Below are positions 22,505 through 31,937 of a stretch of 64,000 nt of DNA, piece by piece. A model generated the notes under the pieces. That model saw only the letters and a program-made list of their open reading frames with translations, was not told the DNA's origin and did no database searches. The stretch comes from Hydrogenovibrio sp. JE_KL2 (GTDB taxonomy: Bacteria; Pseudomonadota; Gammaproteobacteria; Thiomicrospirales; Thiomicrospiraceae). The DNA lies in the NCBI RefSeq assembly GCF_009296185.1, contig NZ_WBJR01000006.1:1-64000 (forward strand), in the 5' to 3' direction. Made by a program: the position numbers and the translations under genes. Position 1 is the stretch's first letter. Every line of letters begins with the position of its first letter.

Positions 22505-24046
22505 ATGGATGCTCAAAAGCTTATAGGGTCTCAGGGTGATGCTGAATCGTTTGAAAAAGTTTTCAGTACCTATGGTTACGAATTTTATGAGGGTGACACG
22601 GTATGGCGACTATCAAGAGACAACAGTATTAATTTAGAGTCCGTTCTTTCGAACCTTGATGACGGTTATAAATACGGATTTATAAAGACATTGAGTTTTA
22701 TTTGTCAAACCAGAAGTGCTGGGTACGGAAGCTCGATTAATAGCAGTTTTGCACTTTTTCTAAAACTAACAAATGCTAAAACCATCAATTCAAATACGTT
22801 GATTAACTTCAGGTCAGGGTTGAAAAAGGTAAATGTTCATAGGCTAGGTACTATGAGAACCTTTCTGAAGCTTTGGCATGATTTGGGTTACGAGGGCATT
22901 GATGAGTCGCTAATCGATATGCTCTACTCTTGGCGTATTCCTGGTTCAATCAAGGGGGATGTTGTAAAAAGATTAGATCCCTATGATGGTCCGTTAACAG
23001 ATATTGAGTTGTCAGCATTCAGCGAGGGGCTTGCCTTAGTTTACGAGAGATCTGATATAGACCTGTTTTCTTACTCCATGATAAAGGTCTTGTTAGCTAC
23101 AGGTCGCAGACCAAAGCAAATCGCTGAATTGAAGTTGATGGATATACAAAATGAAGGCAATAAATTCTTTCTAAACATCCCAAGAGCTAAGCAAAGGGCA
23201 GCAGGCTTTCGGACTACATTTAAGCGTTTTGCGATAACGCCTGAATTAAATCATATCGTTTTGCTACACAAAGAAGACGTGATTATAAAGGTTGAAAAAA
23301 CCTTAGGGTTTCGATTACCGGATGGGCTAAAGCTTAAGCTACCATTGTTTCCAAAGTTTAGTGTAATTGAAGAAAGTTCGTCAACCCTTCAGCAGGTTGC
23401 AGATTTGTTGGATACCGATCGAGTTCATCTGAAGACGGCAGATATTGATCTGATATTTAAATCGGTATCAAAAGTAGTAAACGTCTTTTCAGAAAGAACA
23501 TCAGAGCAACTAAAAGTAATGCCCTATAGGCTTAGGTACACTATTGGAACAAGAGCCGCACGCGAGGGTTTTGGAAAACTAATCATCGCTGAACTTCTTG
23601 ATCATGAGGATACTCAAAATGCGCATGTCTATGTTGAGAATATTCCAGAATACGCTAGACGAATAAATGAGAAAATTGGTCACCTGATGGCGCCTTATGC
23701 AAAAGCTTTTGCCGGTGTGCTTGTGGATTCAGAGGATGAAGCCATTCGTGGAAAGGATAAGTTAAGCAGAATTAGGCTTAATCAAGATGCAAATATCGGG
23801 ACGTGCGGAAGCTATGACTATTGCGGCGCAAATGTACCGGTTCCGTGCTATGCATGCGCACATTTCCAACCTTGGTTAGATGCGCCTCACCAAGAAGTCC
23901 TGGACAGGTTGGTTGAGGAACGAGAGCGTATTGTTGAACTGACCGAAGACTTAGCTGTTGCTTCTGCTAATGACAGAATAATCATTGCCGTTGCAGAAGT
24001 TATTCAACGTTGTGAAAAACGAAAGCAGGAGTTGGCTCGTGACTAA
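22505..24046 (+). CDS. Tyrosine recombinase 2 of island integration module
   Basis: This 513-residue integrase-like protein has ATGRRPKQIAEL (first Arg), YRLRYTIGTRAAREG (the second box, with Tyr in place of the usual His) and LLDHEDTQNAHVYVE with the probable Tyr nucleophile. A cysteine cluster, CGSYDYCG followed by CYACAHF near residues 437-458, looks like a zinc site. The replacement of the HxxR histidine suggests altered or partner-dependent activity. It begins eight bases after recombinase 1 ends. Confidence 0.85.
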   Translation: MDAQKLIGSQGDAESFEKVFSTYGYEFYEGDTVWRLSRDNSINLESVLSNLDDGYKYGFIKTLSFICQTRSAGYGSSINSSFALFLKLTNAKTINSNTLINFRSGLKKVNVHRLGTMRTFLKLWHDLGYEGIDESLIDMLYSWRIPGSIKGDVVKRLDPYDGPLTDIELSAFSEGLALVYERSDIDLFSYSMIKVLLATGRRPKQIAELKLMDIQNEGNKFFLNIPRAKQRAAGFRTTFKRFAITPELNHIVLLHKEDVIIKVEKTLGFRLPDGLKLKLPLFPKFSVIEESSSTLQQVADLLDTDRVHLKTADIDLIFKSVSKVVNVFSERTSEQLKVMPYRLRYTIGTRAAREGFGKLIIAELLDHEDTQNAHVYVENIPEYARRINEKIGHLMAPYAKAFAGVLVDSEDEAIRGKDKLSRIRLNQDANIGTCGSYDYCGANVPVPCYACAHFQPWLDAPHQEVLDRLVEERERIVELTEDLAVASANDRIIIAVAEVIQRCEKRKQELARD

Positions 24047-26069
24047 TGTTATACAGTTTGTCCCTAGAGCAGAACGCGACGCTTCAAAAAACTTAGAAGA
24101 CTTTATTAGCCTTTGTCGAGATGAGTTAACCGTTTTCGGTGCGGATTTAAATTGGAGTGATTGGAAATGGCCTAAAGCGGCTAATTTCACTAAGGTCGGG
24201 GTTAAATCTCGGAGCGTAAATCCTGATTCTGATTTGTTGGCTCCTGAATTTATGGATTTTGCAAAAGCATACTTCCGTTATCAACAAGGTCACAATCCAA
24301 CCGTTGCAAAAAATGAAATGCGAGCATTGCGATGTATTGAGCAAGCGCTTTTAAAGCACAATGGCTCGGCACATCTTTCTAAGATTTCGATTTCAGTGTT
24401 AGGTGAAGCTTCGGTGGTTGCTCGGCAGTTTTATGAAAAAGCGGCTGCCTATCATGCCGGTCGGGAGATTGAGCGATTAGCTAAGTTCGTGAGTGAAAAA
24501 AACTTAGTTCCTGAAAAGTTGGATTCATGGAAAAATCCGATAAAACGAGCGAATGATCGAGTCAACACGGGCCAAAAAGCTAAATCAGACCGAGAAAAGA
24601 AACTTCCATCCTCGGATGTGCTTGAAGCGATGGCGGAGATATTTGCTTCAAACCCTGATAATCCGAAAGATATTTTTACATCATCAGTTTTTGCGATGTT
24701 GATGTGTGCCCCATCACGCATAACTGAAATCTTACTTTTGCCTGTTGATTGTGAAGTCGAGGAAAAAGACAGTCAAGGTGAAATTCAATATGGCTGGCGT
24801 TTTTATTCTGAAAAAGGTTTTGGAGGTGATATCAAATGGATACCAAAAGTTATGGTGCCAATAGCCAAAGAAGCGATTGCAAGAATAAAATCATTAACAG
24901 CGCCTGCTCGTGATTTAGCTAAATGGATTGAAGATGACCCTCGAAGTTTCTATCCGCACACGGGATGCCCAAAAGTTAATTCAAATACAAAATTAACAGC
25001 AATTGAAGCAGCTTTGGCCTTAGGTTTTGTCGCAAGAAGTTCAGGTGTCGCGATGTCATCATTATCTAAAATGCAGTTAAAGTCTCAGAATAACAGCTAT
25101 AGTCTAAATGAGCTTTGGAATGATTACGTTATGCCCCGACAACCTGAAGGTTTTCCGTGGTTGCCGAAAGAACAAAGCATTAAATACAGCAATGCCCTTT
25201 TTTGCATGACTAAAAACTTACTCCATGAGCAAAGAGGAACTTCGCCGGTTATTCTTTGGGCTCCGATTAACAATGTGTTCAATAACGACTTGTCTCCAAG
25301 GGCCTCATTAAACAAAGATGTGCATAAAAGCATTTTTGAGCGTTATGGATATCGTGATGAGTCTGGAAATCCTCTTAAAGCGACTTCACATCAAATGCGC
25401 CACCTTTTATCTACCATTGCTGAACGCGGCGGTATGGCACAAGATGAGTTAGCTAAATGGGCTGGACGAGCCGACGCAAAGCAAAACCGTGTTTATAACC
25501 AAATGAGTGAGTTTGAGATGGTCGTGCGTGCGGAACAGTTCGATCCATCGAAATCATTATTTGGCCCGGTTGGTGAAGCTAAAAAGCATATCCCTGTAAC
25601 GGTTCAAGAGTTTAATACACTTGAAAAAGGAGCCGCACATGTTACTGAATATGGTTTTTGTATTCATGATTACACAATTTCACCTTGTGAAAAATATAGA
25701 GACTGCTTGAATTGTTCAGAGCAAGTTTGTATTAAAGGTGAAGCCGAAAAGTTAAAGAGAGTTAAGGTTCAGCTAGCCGAAGTAGAAGAGCAATATAAAG
25801 CGGCAGAATCATCAATGAAAGAGGGGTTAGCTGGTGCTGACCGCTGGTATGAATATCATCAACATACCCTAACTCACTTGAGGCAATTGGTTGAAATTCT
25901 TGAAGACCCTAACGTACCTGACGGCTCGTTGATTAAGCTAGCTAACGATAAATCTTTTTCACAAACAAATCGAGTACTGCGAAACAAGCACGGTGAAAGC
26001 CGGTTAAAACAAGAGCAGCAGAAATTAGCTGAGCAAGCTAAAGCGCTGTTAGGAGGTGGTCTTGGCTAA
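24039..26069 (+). CDS. Tyrosine recombinase 3 of island integration module (large)
   Basis: The frame is open from 23985, but the GTG at 24039 with AGGAG seven bases upstream is the better start and gives 676 residues. It overlaps the previous gene by eight bases. The catalytic-type motifs are APSRITEILLLPVD, SHQMRHLLSTIAERGG and WAGRADAKQNRVYNQ with the likely Tyr. A C-terminal cysteine set (CEKYRDCLNCSEQVC) is followed by coiled-coil sequence. Size and order resemble GmtZ of gamma-mobile-trio elements or TnpB of Tn554. Confidence 0.85.
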   Translation: MTNVIQFVPRAERDASKNLEDFISLCRDELTVFGADLNWSDWKWPKAANFTKVGVKSRSVNPDSDLLAPEFMDFAKAYFRYQQGHNPTVAKNEMRALRCIEQALLKHNGSAHLSKISISVLGEASVVARQFYEKAAAYHAGREIERLAKFVSEKNLVPEKLDSWKNPIKRANDRVNTGQKAKSDREKKLPSSDVLEAMAEIFASNPDNPKDIFTSSVFAMLMCAPSRITEILLLPVDCEVEEKDSQGEIQYGWRFYSEKGFGGDIKWIPKVMVPIAKEAIARIKSLTAPARDLAKWIEDDPRSFYPHTGCPKVNSNTKLTAIEAALALGFVARSSGVAMSSLSKMQLKSQNNSYSLNELWNDYVMPRQPEGFPWLPKEQSIKYSNALFCMTKNLLHEQRGTSPVILWAPINNVFNNDLSPRASLNKDVHKSIFERYGYRDESGNPLKATSHQMRHLLSTIAERGGMAQDELAKWAGRADAKQNRVYNQMSEFEMVVRAEQFDPSKSLFGPVGEAKKHIPVTVQEFNTLEKGAAHVTEYGFCIHDYTISPCEKYRDCLNCSEQVCIKGEAEKLKRVKVQLAEVEEQYKAAESSMKEGLAGADRWYEYHQHTLTHLRQLVEILEDPNVPDGSLIKLANDKSFSQTNRVLRNKHGESRLKQEQQKLAEQAKALLGGGLG

Positions 26070-26472
26070 GCACTTATCAAAAAGAGATATTGAAGCGGTT
26101 GTTAGCCATATTCTTGGCTGGGGTGATGAGAAGCTCACTTGGGATGTCGTTCTTGATTCGATTGAACCACTAATCGGCTTCAGACCAACACGTCAGACTC
26201 TATATGCAAACCACGATATTCGGGATGCTTTTAAGTCGCGTAAAACAGGAATTAGGCAACGTGGTCAGGATAAACCAAAGCCGAGTAACCTTAATGTGGC
26301 AGCAGATCGGATTGCGCACCTTCGAGCCGAAAATGATATGCTCAAACAAAAAAATGCGGCATTATTAGAGCAGTTTGTACGTTGGCAATATAATGCTTAT
26401 AAATATGGCGTAACAGAGCAAAAACTAAATGAGCCAATGCCAGAAATTGATAGAGAAAGAACTGAAAACTGA
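26062..26472 (+). CDS. Small coiled-coil accessory protein of integration module
   Basis: The protein has about 136 residues. I chose TTG at 26062, spaced well from the GGAGG at 26051-26055; a GTG at 26056 lies on top of that site. The N-terminal half is helix-turn-helix-like (GFRPTRQTLYANHDIRDAF), and the C-terminal half is a heptad-rich helix (HLRAENDMLKQKNAALLEQF). Position and build match the small third proteins of Tn554 (TnpC) and gamma-mobile-trio (GmtX) elements. It overlaps recombinase 3 by eight bases. Confidence 0.75.
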   Translation: MAKHLSKRDIEAVVSHILGWGDEKLTWDVVLDSIEPLIGFRPTRQTLYANHDIRDAFKSRKTGIRQRGQDKPKPSNLNVAADRIAHLRAENDMLKQKNAALLEQFVRWQYNAYKYGVTEQKLNEPMPEIDRERTEN

Positions 26473-26885
26473 TAAGGTTTGAAAGGGCTAGAATCAAGGT
26501 TTTTAGACTGGTAAAGGCAGTGTTTATTTGTAGTAGTTCAGACTTCATCTGACAGTTGCCCGTTTTGAATCGGTGACTTGCCGTAAATCCGTTCCTTGGG
26601 TTCTAACCCGTTTTACTAAAACCCTTTATCGTGGACGAGCCAAGAATGATAACGAGCTTGCGATGTTATTTACGCTCGCCAACGTGTGCAAGATTGGCCA
26701 GTTGATTCGACGAAATGCAGGATAGGTGTTTCTAAAACTATCTGAAATCCCAGTTTTAAGTGAAGTTCAGGAGGTAAGTGGTAGAATGATGACCGGAATT
26801 CAGTCAATTTTGGAATTTCAGCGCAAGCAATCGAGTAACTATCACTTGTTAGGTGTTTCCTTAAATTGAATTGGAATATTAATCA
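26473..26885 (+). other. Non-coding stretch after the recombinase module
   Basis: There is no credible gene in these 413 bases. The DNA is less AT-rich than other gaps in the island. It contains TTCAGACTTCATCTGACAGT (26537-26556), which has internal partial symmetry (CAGA and TCTG). It may hold the element's recombination site or the promoter of the next operon. I cannot define either from the sequence. Confidence 0.4.
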
Positions 26886-29800
26886 ATGTCGCATGATACA
26901 AATAAAATGGACGTTAAATACTGGGAAGGTGGATTAACGCTTCACGAAGTTAGAGCCATAGAAAAAATCGCTCAAACTTTTGCAGGTGCTAACCAGAAGC
27001 AGGAATCCAAACCAGCAAAACTCGGCTCTTTGAGTGACTTAAAGGTCTTAAAGCCTGGAGGGAATGCTATGTTCCCCTGGAAAGGATATGCAGGATTTCG
27101 ACTTGCTGGTTCTGGCCGTGAAGGGGAATTCGATCTTGTCATCGTGACCCACTATAACGTCATCATCGTTGAGCTAAAGCATTGGAATGGCGAGCTTACT
27201 GCGTCTGGTGATAATTGGTATCAAAATGGAGAGTACAGAGAGCGATCAGCTGTCAGCAAAACACAAGACAAGGTTCATCTGCTCACAGCGAAACTTGCCA
27301 AGTGTGGGCGGGCTTTTCCTAGCTTCCAGGGGCACAAGTTTGACCGTCCCAAGGTAGACTTTCTAGTGGTGTTAACGGGCACTGCTGATGCTTCTAAACT
27401 GCCGCCTAGAGAACAGGAACACGTCCTAACGCTTAATGAGTTTCTACAACTTTCGGTCGAAGATGCGTACAACAAAAGTTTTAGACCACATCCGCAAGCC
27501 AATAAAAGCTTAAACCAAGACATCTCGGTTTTTGATCAAATCTTCTCCGAAGGTGAGACCAAACCCAAGAGTCTAATCGTCGATGGTTACGAAGCCATTG
27601 AGAAGATATTCCCGCCAGAGAACATTGAGTCCATATACACCGAGTTCTTATCTAAAAACAAGAACAACAAGGACGACTTTGCACTGCTGAGAAGATGGGA
27701 CTTCTCTGAGTTAGATGATGTTGGCAGTAAAACGCGAGACGAACGCTATAAAATCGTTAGTCACGAGAAAGAAGTCTTATCATTCATACGTTCAAACGAC
27801 GTGGATTTATATAACGCCTGTTTACGCTCTCTGACCAATATTGATCCAAACAATATTACCGAGGAGTTTTATGAGCTTTTTGAGCTTCCCCATAACTATT
27901 CACGCCTAAATGAATTTATTTCTTCTTTTGTTATCAAGTACGCCGAAGAAGAGCGGGCGACACTCGTCAAAATTATCCTGAATAATTTTTCCTCTCTGCA
28001 TGATATAAAAATTGCTCACCGAGATATTGGCGATCACAGCTTATGGCTTTCCCCTGGTATGAAAATGGCCATGTCCAGTTTCATGTCGGCCTACCATAAG
28101 CCAGCAGGAACTGTCGGTGATAGACGCAAAGCAATTAGCTCAGGGATTATACCCATCCCTGAGGAACAGAACTCGGAACATAATGGCACCGAGTATCACC
28201 GTGACATATATTCACTGGGCATTCTGACCTGGCTGATAATGCAGGGGAGACGCCTCAATCCCGCATCAATTAAAGACGCTATAAAAAACATTACCGCTTC
28301 CAGTATCTGGTACGCACCTGTCATACAAAAAGCTATCAGTCCTGAGCCACAGGGTCGTTACCGGAATGCCCACGAATTTCTAGCCGCTTTTTCAGCATCA
28401 CAGCCTGAAGCAGAAACCATTGAGCTATTTGATAGTTCCATTATCGAACAATACAAAACCGAGGTTAAACTCTATAAGACCTATGTCGAAGATGAGGAAA
28501 TATCCTCTACCGATGCAAAAGAGGTTTATCGCTCGGGTCAGCTACTTGTTAAAATCTGGAACAACGCCCTCGACAATGAAGATTCGAGTAATATCTTTTT
28601 CTGTAAAGCTTTTATCGAGAAAGCTGAAAAGATCCAGGGGCTTGGAGCTGGGTTTATCCCTAGCATTCGGGACAAGGGTATTACTCACAAATCTGAACTC
28701 TTTCTGATCCAGGATTTTATCGACGCGCCCTCATGGGGCACATGGGCGACTTACAATGTTTCTGAAGAACAGAAGCTCAAAGCCATCAACGCCTTAATTA
28801 GCCATGTTAGCTTCCTGCATGAAAGTGAAGTTACTCATGGCGATATACATCCTGGGAATATACTTGTACTGGCCGAAGGTGAAGAACTTAACGTCTATAT
28901 CATCGACTTACCCGATTTTAAGCTTGGGACAACTGAAGTTAAGAACCATCGATATAGTCCTGAAACGATCCATAACGCAACAGCCATTGTGCGCGATAAC
29001 TATGCGGTTATTCGTATGTCTTGTGAGCTCCTTGGACTCGACTGGGATGAGCTCGAAGAAGAAAATACGCATCCGCAGTTAATTGAAATCATCAAAGCTG
29101 AAAAATCGGACAGTGCCGGGTTTATTTCTTTGGAAAGATTTAGCCAGTCACTCAAAGAACTTTACGAAACCTCATCTGAATCCATCGAGGAGCTGAGCGT
29201 CCAGCTATTCCGTCAGGACTTTCACGAAGCAATCAGTCTTTTACCCGATAACGGTGAGCTGTTTCTGTTTTATGAACCCTCCACGAAAAACACAGACTCA
29301 GTGAAGGTGTTACTGTCTGGTGTAGACTCTTCTTGGACGATTTTCTTTAACCCGATAAATGAAGCTATCGAAGGTGGACTAGCGCCTCTAAAAACCGATG
29401 ATATTCCACCCTGGATTCGGGATAAAAGCCAGTTAACGCTACCCATAAAAATCAACATCGAACCTTCTGATTACCAGACGGATACCTCAGCACTTCAGTC
29501 CTACCTATTGGCTCACGAAACATTTCTTATTGATAGTAAAGCAGCTATCAAGGAAAGCACTCAAAGCAAAGAGGTCGATGAGAAGCTCAGTAAAGACATT
29601 GATGAGCAACTCAAGAATCTACTTGCTGATGTTGAATATGATGAAGAATCCATTGTTTCAATAAAGAATGAAAAGATTGCCACAAAGAACATATGGAAGG
29701 CTATTTTAGAGACAGAGACAGAAGCGCTTCCAAGCGTTGAAGTCGCCGACGAACCGAAGCCTGATATTCGAAAAAATGAATTGGTTATTCCCTATGATTC

Positions 29801-31937
29801 AGATAACGAAGTGCTTGACCGCTTTTCTAAAGAGGATGATGTCATCGCCATCAAGAAGGTGGATGATAAGGAGTTTATCGTAGGGAAGGTCAACATTGAC
29901 CAGTCCACCAGCTCAGAAATGCGAGTCCCGCTGAGTTCCGGTAGGAATTACCCTAAAACCGGCGACGTTTTATACCTTCGCACAAAACGAGACAGGGCAT
30001 CCTACAGTCGCCGTAAAAAGGCGATGGAGAGAGTGCTCAATAAGAATGCGGTCATATCTGACCTAACAGACTATTTTGAGCCTTCTAAAGATCAGCTTTT
30101 TACTGATTATAAAGTCATTCCCACTGAAGAACAGCTGGATCTCTATGACCAATATGACGACGAGGGAAATTTAACCGTTAGTTTGAACGCGGCACAACGT
30201 GATGCTTTCAAGACACTGTTCAGCAAAGGGCCACTGTCACTTTTACAAGGACCACCAGGTACCGGTAAAACCGAGTTTATCTCGGCTTTCGTGCATTACT
30301 TGCTGACTGAAGGCAATGCGAAGCATATATTGCTTGTTAGTCAGTCACATGAAGCCGTCAATACGGCAGTTGAGCGTATCCGTAAACACTGCACCCGACT
30401 GGAGTCGCCAATCGATATTGTTCGGTTTAGTAACTCAGAAGCATCGGTTTCCCAGGGTCTAAAAGATGTCTATTCCCGCAATTTGATCGAATCAAGAAGA
30501 CAGTCCTTTATCGCTGAACTAAGGGAGCGGATTCAGTTTATTCAGCCATCACTGAAGTTGGAACCTGAGTATATCGATGCCATTCTCAACGCGGAACTTG
30601 GTATCAAGAAGAAAATCAAAAACGCACTTCGCTTGCAGACGGATATTAGTGATTCTTCGGATGAGCAACTGTCATCCAGTTTATCGTCTAGCCTAGAATC
30701 GCTTTGTTATCAAATCATATCTGAACTCAATGAATCATATTCAATTGAGATCAGTCAGTTGGAGCTAGGCAGTATCGGTGAAAAAATCGATAAACACCTT
30801 AATGCGCTGTATGGCATCGGCCCCCATGAGCATAGACGCATAAGCGCCCTATTAGATTTGGTTAATGATTACAGAGACAGGCTATCATCCAATCCTGGAA
30901 GCTATGAGGAGTTTCTGGCCAGATCCAGAACTTTGGTATGCGGGACTTGCGTAGGTATGGGACTCGGGCATCTGGGCTTAAATCAGATTCAATATGACTG
31001 GGTGATTATCGACGAAGCGGCACGTTCTATATCATCAGAGCTTGCTATTGCAATGCAATCTGCCAATCGTATTTTGCTGGTTGGGGATCACAAGCAATTG
31101 CCACCTCTATTCCAGGAGGAGCATAAAAACGCCATATTGAGGAAACTGGGTGTTCCAAGAGTTGAGCCATTTCAAAAGGAAGTCTTCAAGAGCGATTTTG
31201 AAAAGGCATTTCTGTCTCCATATGGCAAAGCCGTCGGAAAGAGCCTTTTAACTCAATACCGTATGGCTGAGCCGATCAGTCGACTGGTTTCAGATACTTT
31301 CTATGATCAACCTTTAATCACCGGAGATCGAGAAATCCCAGTTTTTTATAATGATGGCATCGATGTTTTGAAAGCACCTGTGACCTGGCTGGACACGTCA
31401 GAATGTAAGTTCGGCTTCGACAGTGAAGATGGTACGAGCCTCGTTAATCTTGAAGAAATAAATCAGATCCTCGCCGTTTTAAAAGAGATTGAAGCCAATG
31501 GCGAATATGTTGAACAGCTTGCCTCTCTAGTTTCTTCAGGCGAACCTGCCATTGGCATTATCTGTATGTATGGTGCTCAAAAACGACTCTTACGAAGAAA
31601 GTTCAACGAACTAGCATGGAGTCCAGAGTTCAGATCTCTGATCAAAATCGATACCGTTGATAGCTATCAAGGTAAAGAGAATCGGATCATCATTGTGTCA
31701 ATTACCCGAAATGGTAAAGATCGAAAGCCCAAGTTTTTGAAAGAACCCAACCGAATCAATGTTGCCATGTCCCGTGCTATGGATCGTTTGTTGATTGTTG
31801 GTTCCATGCAAATGTGGAACCGAGAAAACGCCTCTTTGCCACTTGGCCAAGTGGCCTCGTATATCCAACGTCACCAAAGCGATGAGTATCGCATCGTGTC
31901 AGCGAAACAGACGGTGAAGAATGGAGGGAAACGATAA
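26886..31937 (+). CDS. NERD nuclease / tandem kinase-like / SF1 helicase protein (candidate phage defence)
   Basis: The 1683-residue protein has several recognisable parts. A NERD nuclease-like domain (about 65-170) has D83 and E96-x-K98. A first kinase-like domain (about 260-500) has HRDIGDHS at 378 but no visible DFG motif. A second (about 530-760) has a possible catalytic lysine in LLVKIW, HGDIHPGN at 651 and IDLPDF in the DFG position. A charged linker leads to a superfamily 1 DNA2/UPF1-type helicase (about 1090-1670) with Walker A GPPGTGKT at 1121-1128, DEAA at 1376-1379, GDHKQLPP, QYRMAEPI, DTVDSYQGKE and NVAMSRAMDRL. Kinase plus COG1112 helicase recalls MkoA of the Mokosh defence system, and NERD plus kinase recalls PglW. 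The next gene overlaps by one base. Function is inferred from architecture and island context. Confidence 0.8.
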   Translation: MSHDTNKMDVKYWEGGLTLHEVRAIEKIAQTFAGANQKQESKPAKLGSLSDLKVLKPGGNAMFPWKGYAGFRLAGSGREGEFDLVIVTHYNVIIVELKHWNGELTASGDNWYQNGEYRERSAVSKTQDKVHLLTAKLAKCGRAFPSFQGHKFDRPKVDFLVVLTGTADASKLPPREQEHVLTLNEFLQLSVEDAYNKSFRPHPQANKSLNQDISVFDQIFSEGETKPKSLIVDGYEAIEKIFPPENIESIYTEFLSKNKNNKDDFALLRRWDFSELDDVGSKTRDERYKIVSHEKEVLSFIRSNDVDLYNACLRSLTNIDPNNITEEFYELFELPHNYSRLNEFISSFVIKYAEEERATLVKIILNNFSSLHDIKIAHRDIGDHSLWLSPGMKMAMSSFMSAYHKPAGTVGDRRKAISSGIIPIPEEQNSEHNGTEYHRDIYSLGILTWLIMQGRRLNPASIKDAIKNITASSIWYAPVIQKAISPEPQGRYRNAHEFLAAFSASQPEAETIELFDSSIIEQYKTEVKLYKTYVEDEEISSTDAKEVYRSGQLLVKIWNNALDNEDSSNIFFCKAFIEKAEKIQGLGAGFIPSIRDKGITHKSELFLIQDFIDAPSWGTWATYNVSEEQKLKAINALISHVSFLHESEVTHGDIHPGNILVLAEGEELNVYIIDLPDFKLGTTEVKNHRYSPETIHNATAIVRDNYAVIRMSCELLGLDWDELEEENTHPQLIEIIKAEKSDSAGFISLERFSQSLKELYETSSESIEELSVQLFRQDFHEAISLLPDNGELFLFYEPSTKNTDSVKVLLSGVDSSWTIFFNPINEAIEGGLAPLKTDDIPPWIRDKSQLTLPIKINIEPSDYQTDTSALQSYLLAHETFLIDSKAAIKESTQSKEVDEKLSKDIDEQLKNLLADVEYDEESIVSIKNEKIATKNIWKAILETETEALPSVEVADEPKPDIRKNELVIPYDSDNEVLDRFSKEDDVIAIKKVDDKEFIVGKVNIDQSTSSEMRVPLSSGRNYPKTGDVLYLRTKRDRASYSRRKKAMERVLNKNAVISDLTDYFEPSKDQLFTDYKVIPTEEQLDLYDQYDDEGNLTVSLNAAQRDAFKTLFSKGPLSLLQGPPGTGKTEFISAFVHYLLTEGNAKHILLVSQSHEAVNTAVERIRKHCTRLESPIDIVRFSNSEASVSQGLKDVYSRNLIESRRQSFIAELRERIQFIQPSLKLEPEYIDAILNAELGIKKKIKNALRLQTDISDSSDEQLSSSLSSSLESLCYQIISELNESYSIEISQLELGSIGEKIDKHLNALYGIGPHEHRRISALLDLVNDYRDRLSSNPGSYEEFLARSRTLVCGTCVGMGLGHLGLNQIQYDWVIIDEAARSISSELAIAMQSANRILLVGDHKQLPPLFQEEHKNAILRKLGVPRVEPFQKEVFKSDFEKAFLSPYGKAVGKSLLTQYRMAEPISRLVSDTFYDQPLITGDREIPVFYNDGIDVLKAPVTWLDTSECKFGFDSEDGTSLVNLEEINQILAVLKEIEANGEYVEQLASLVSSGEPAIGIICMYGAQKRLLRRKFNELAWSPEFRSLIKIDTVDSYQGKENRIIIVSITRNGKDRKPKFLKEPNRINVAMSRAMDRLLIVGSMQMWNRENASLPLGQVASYIQRHQSDEYRIVSAKQTVKNGGKR

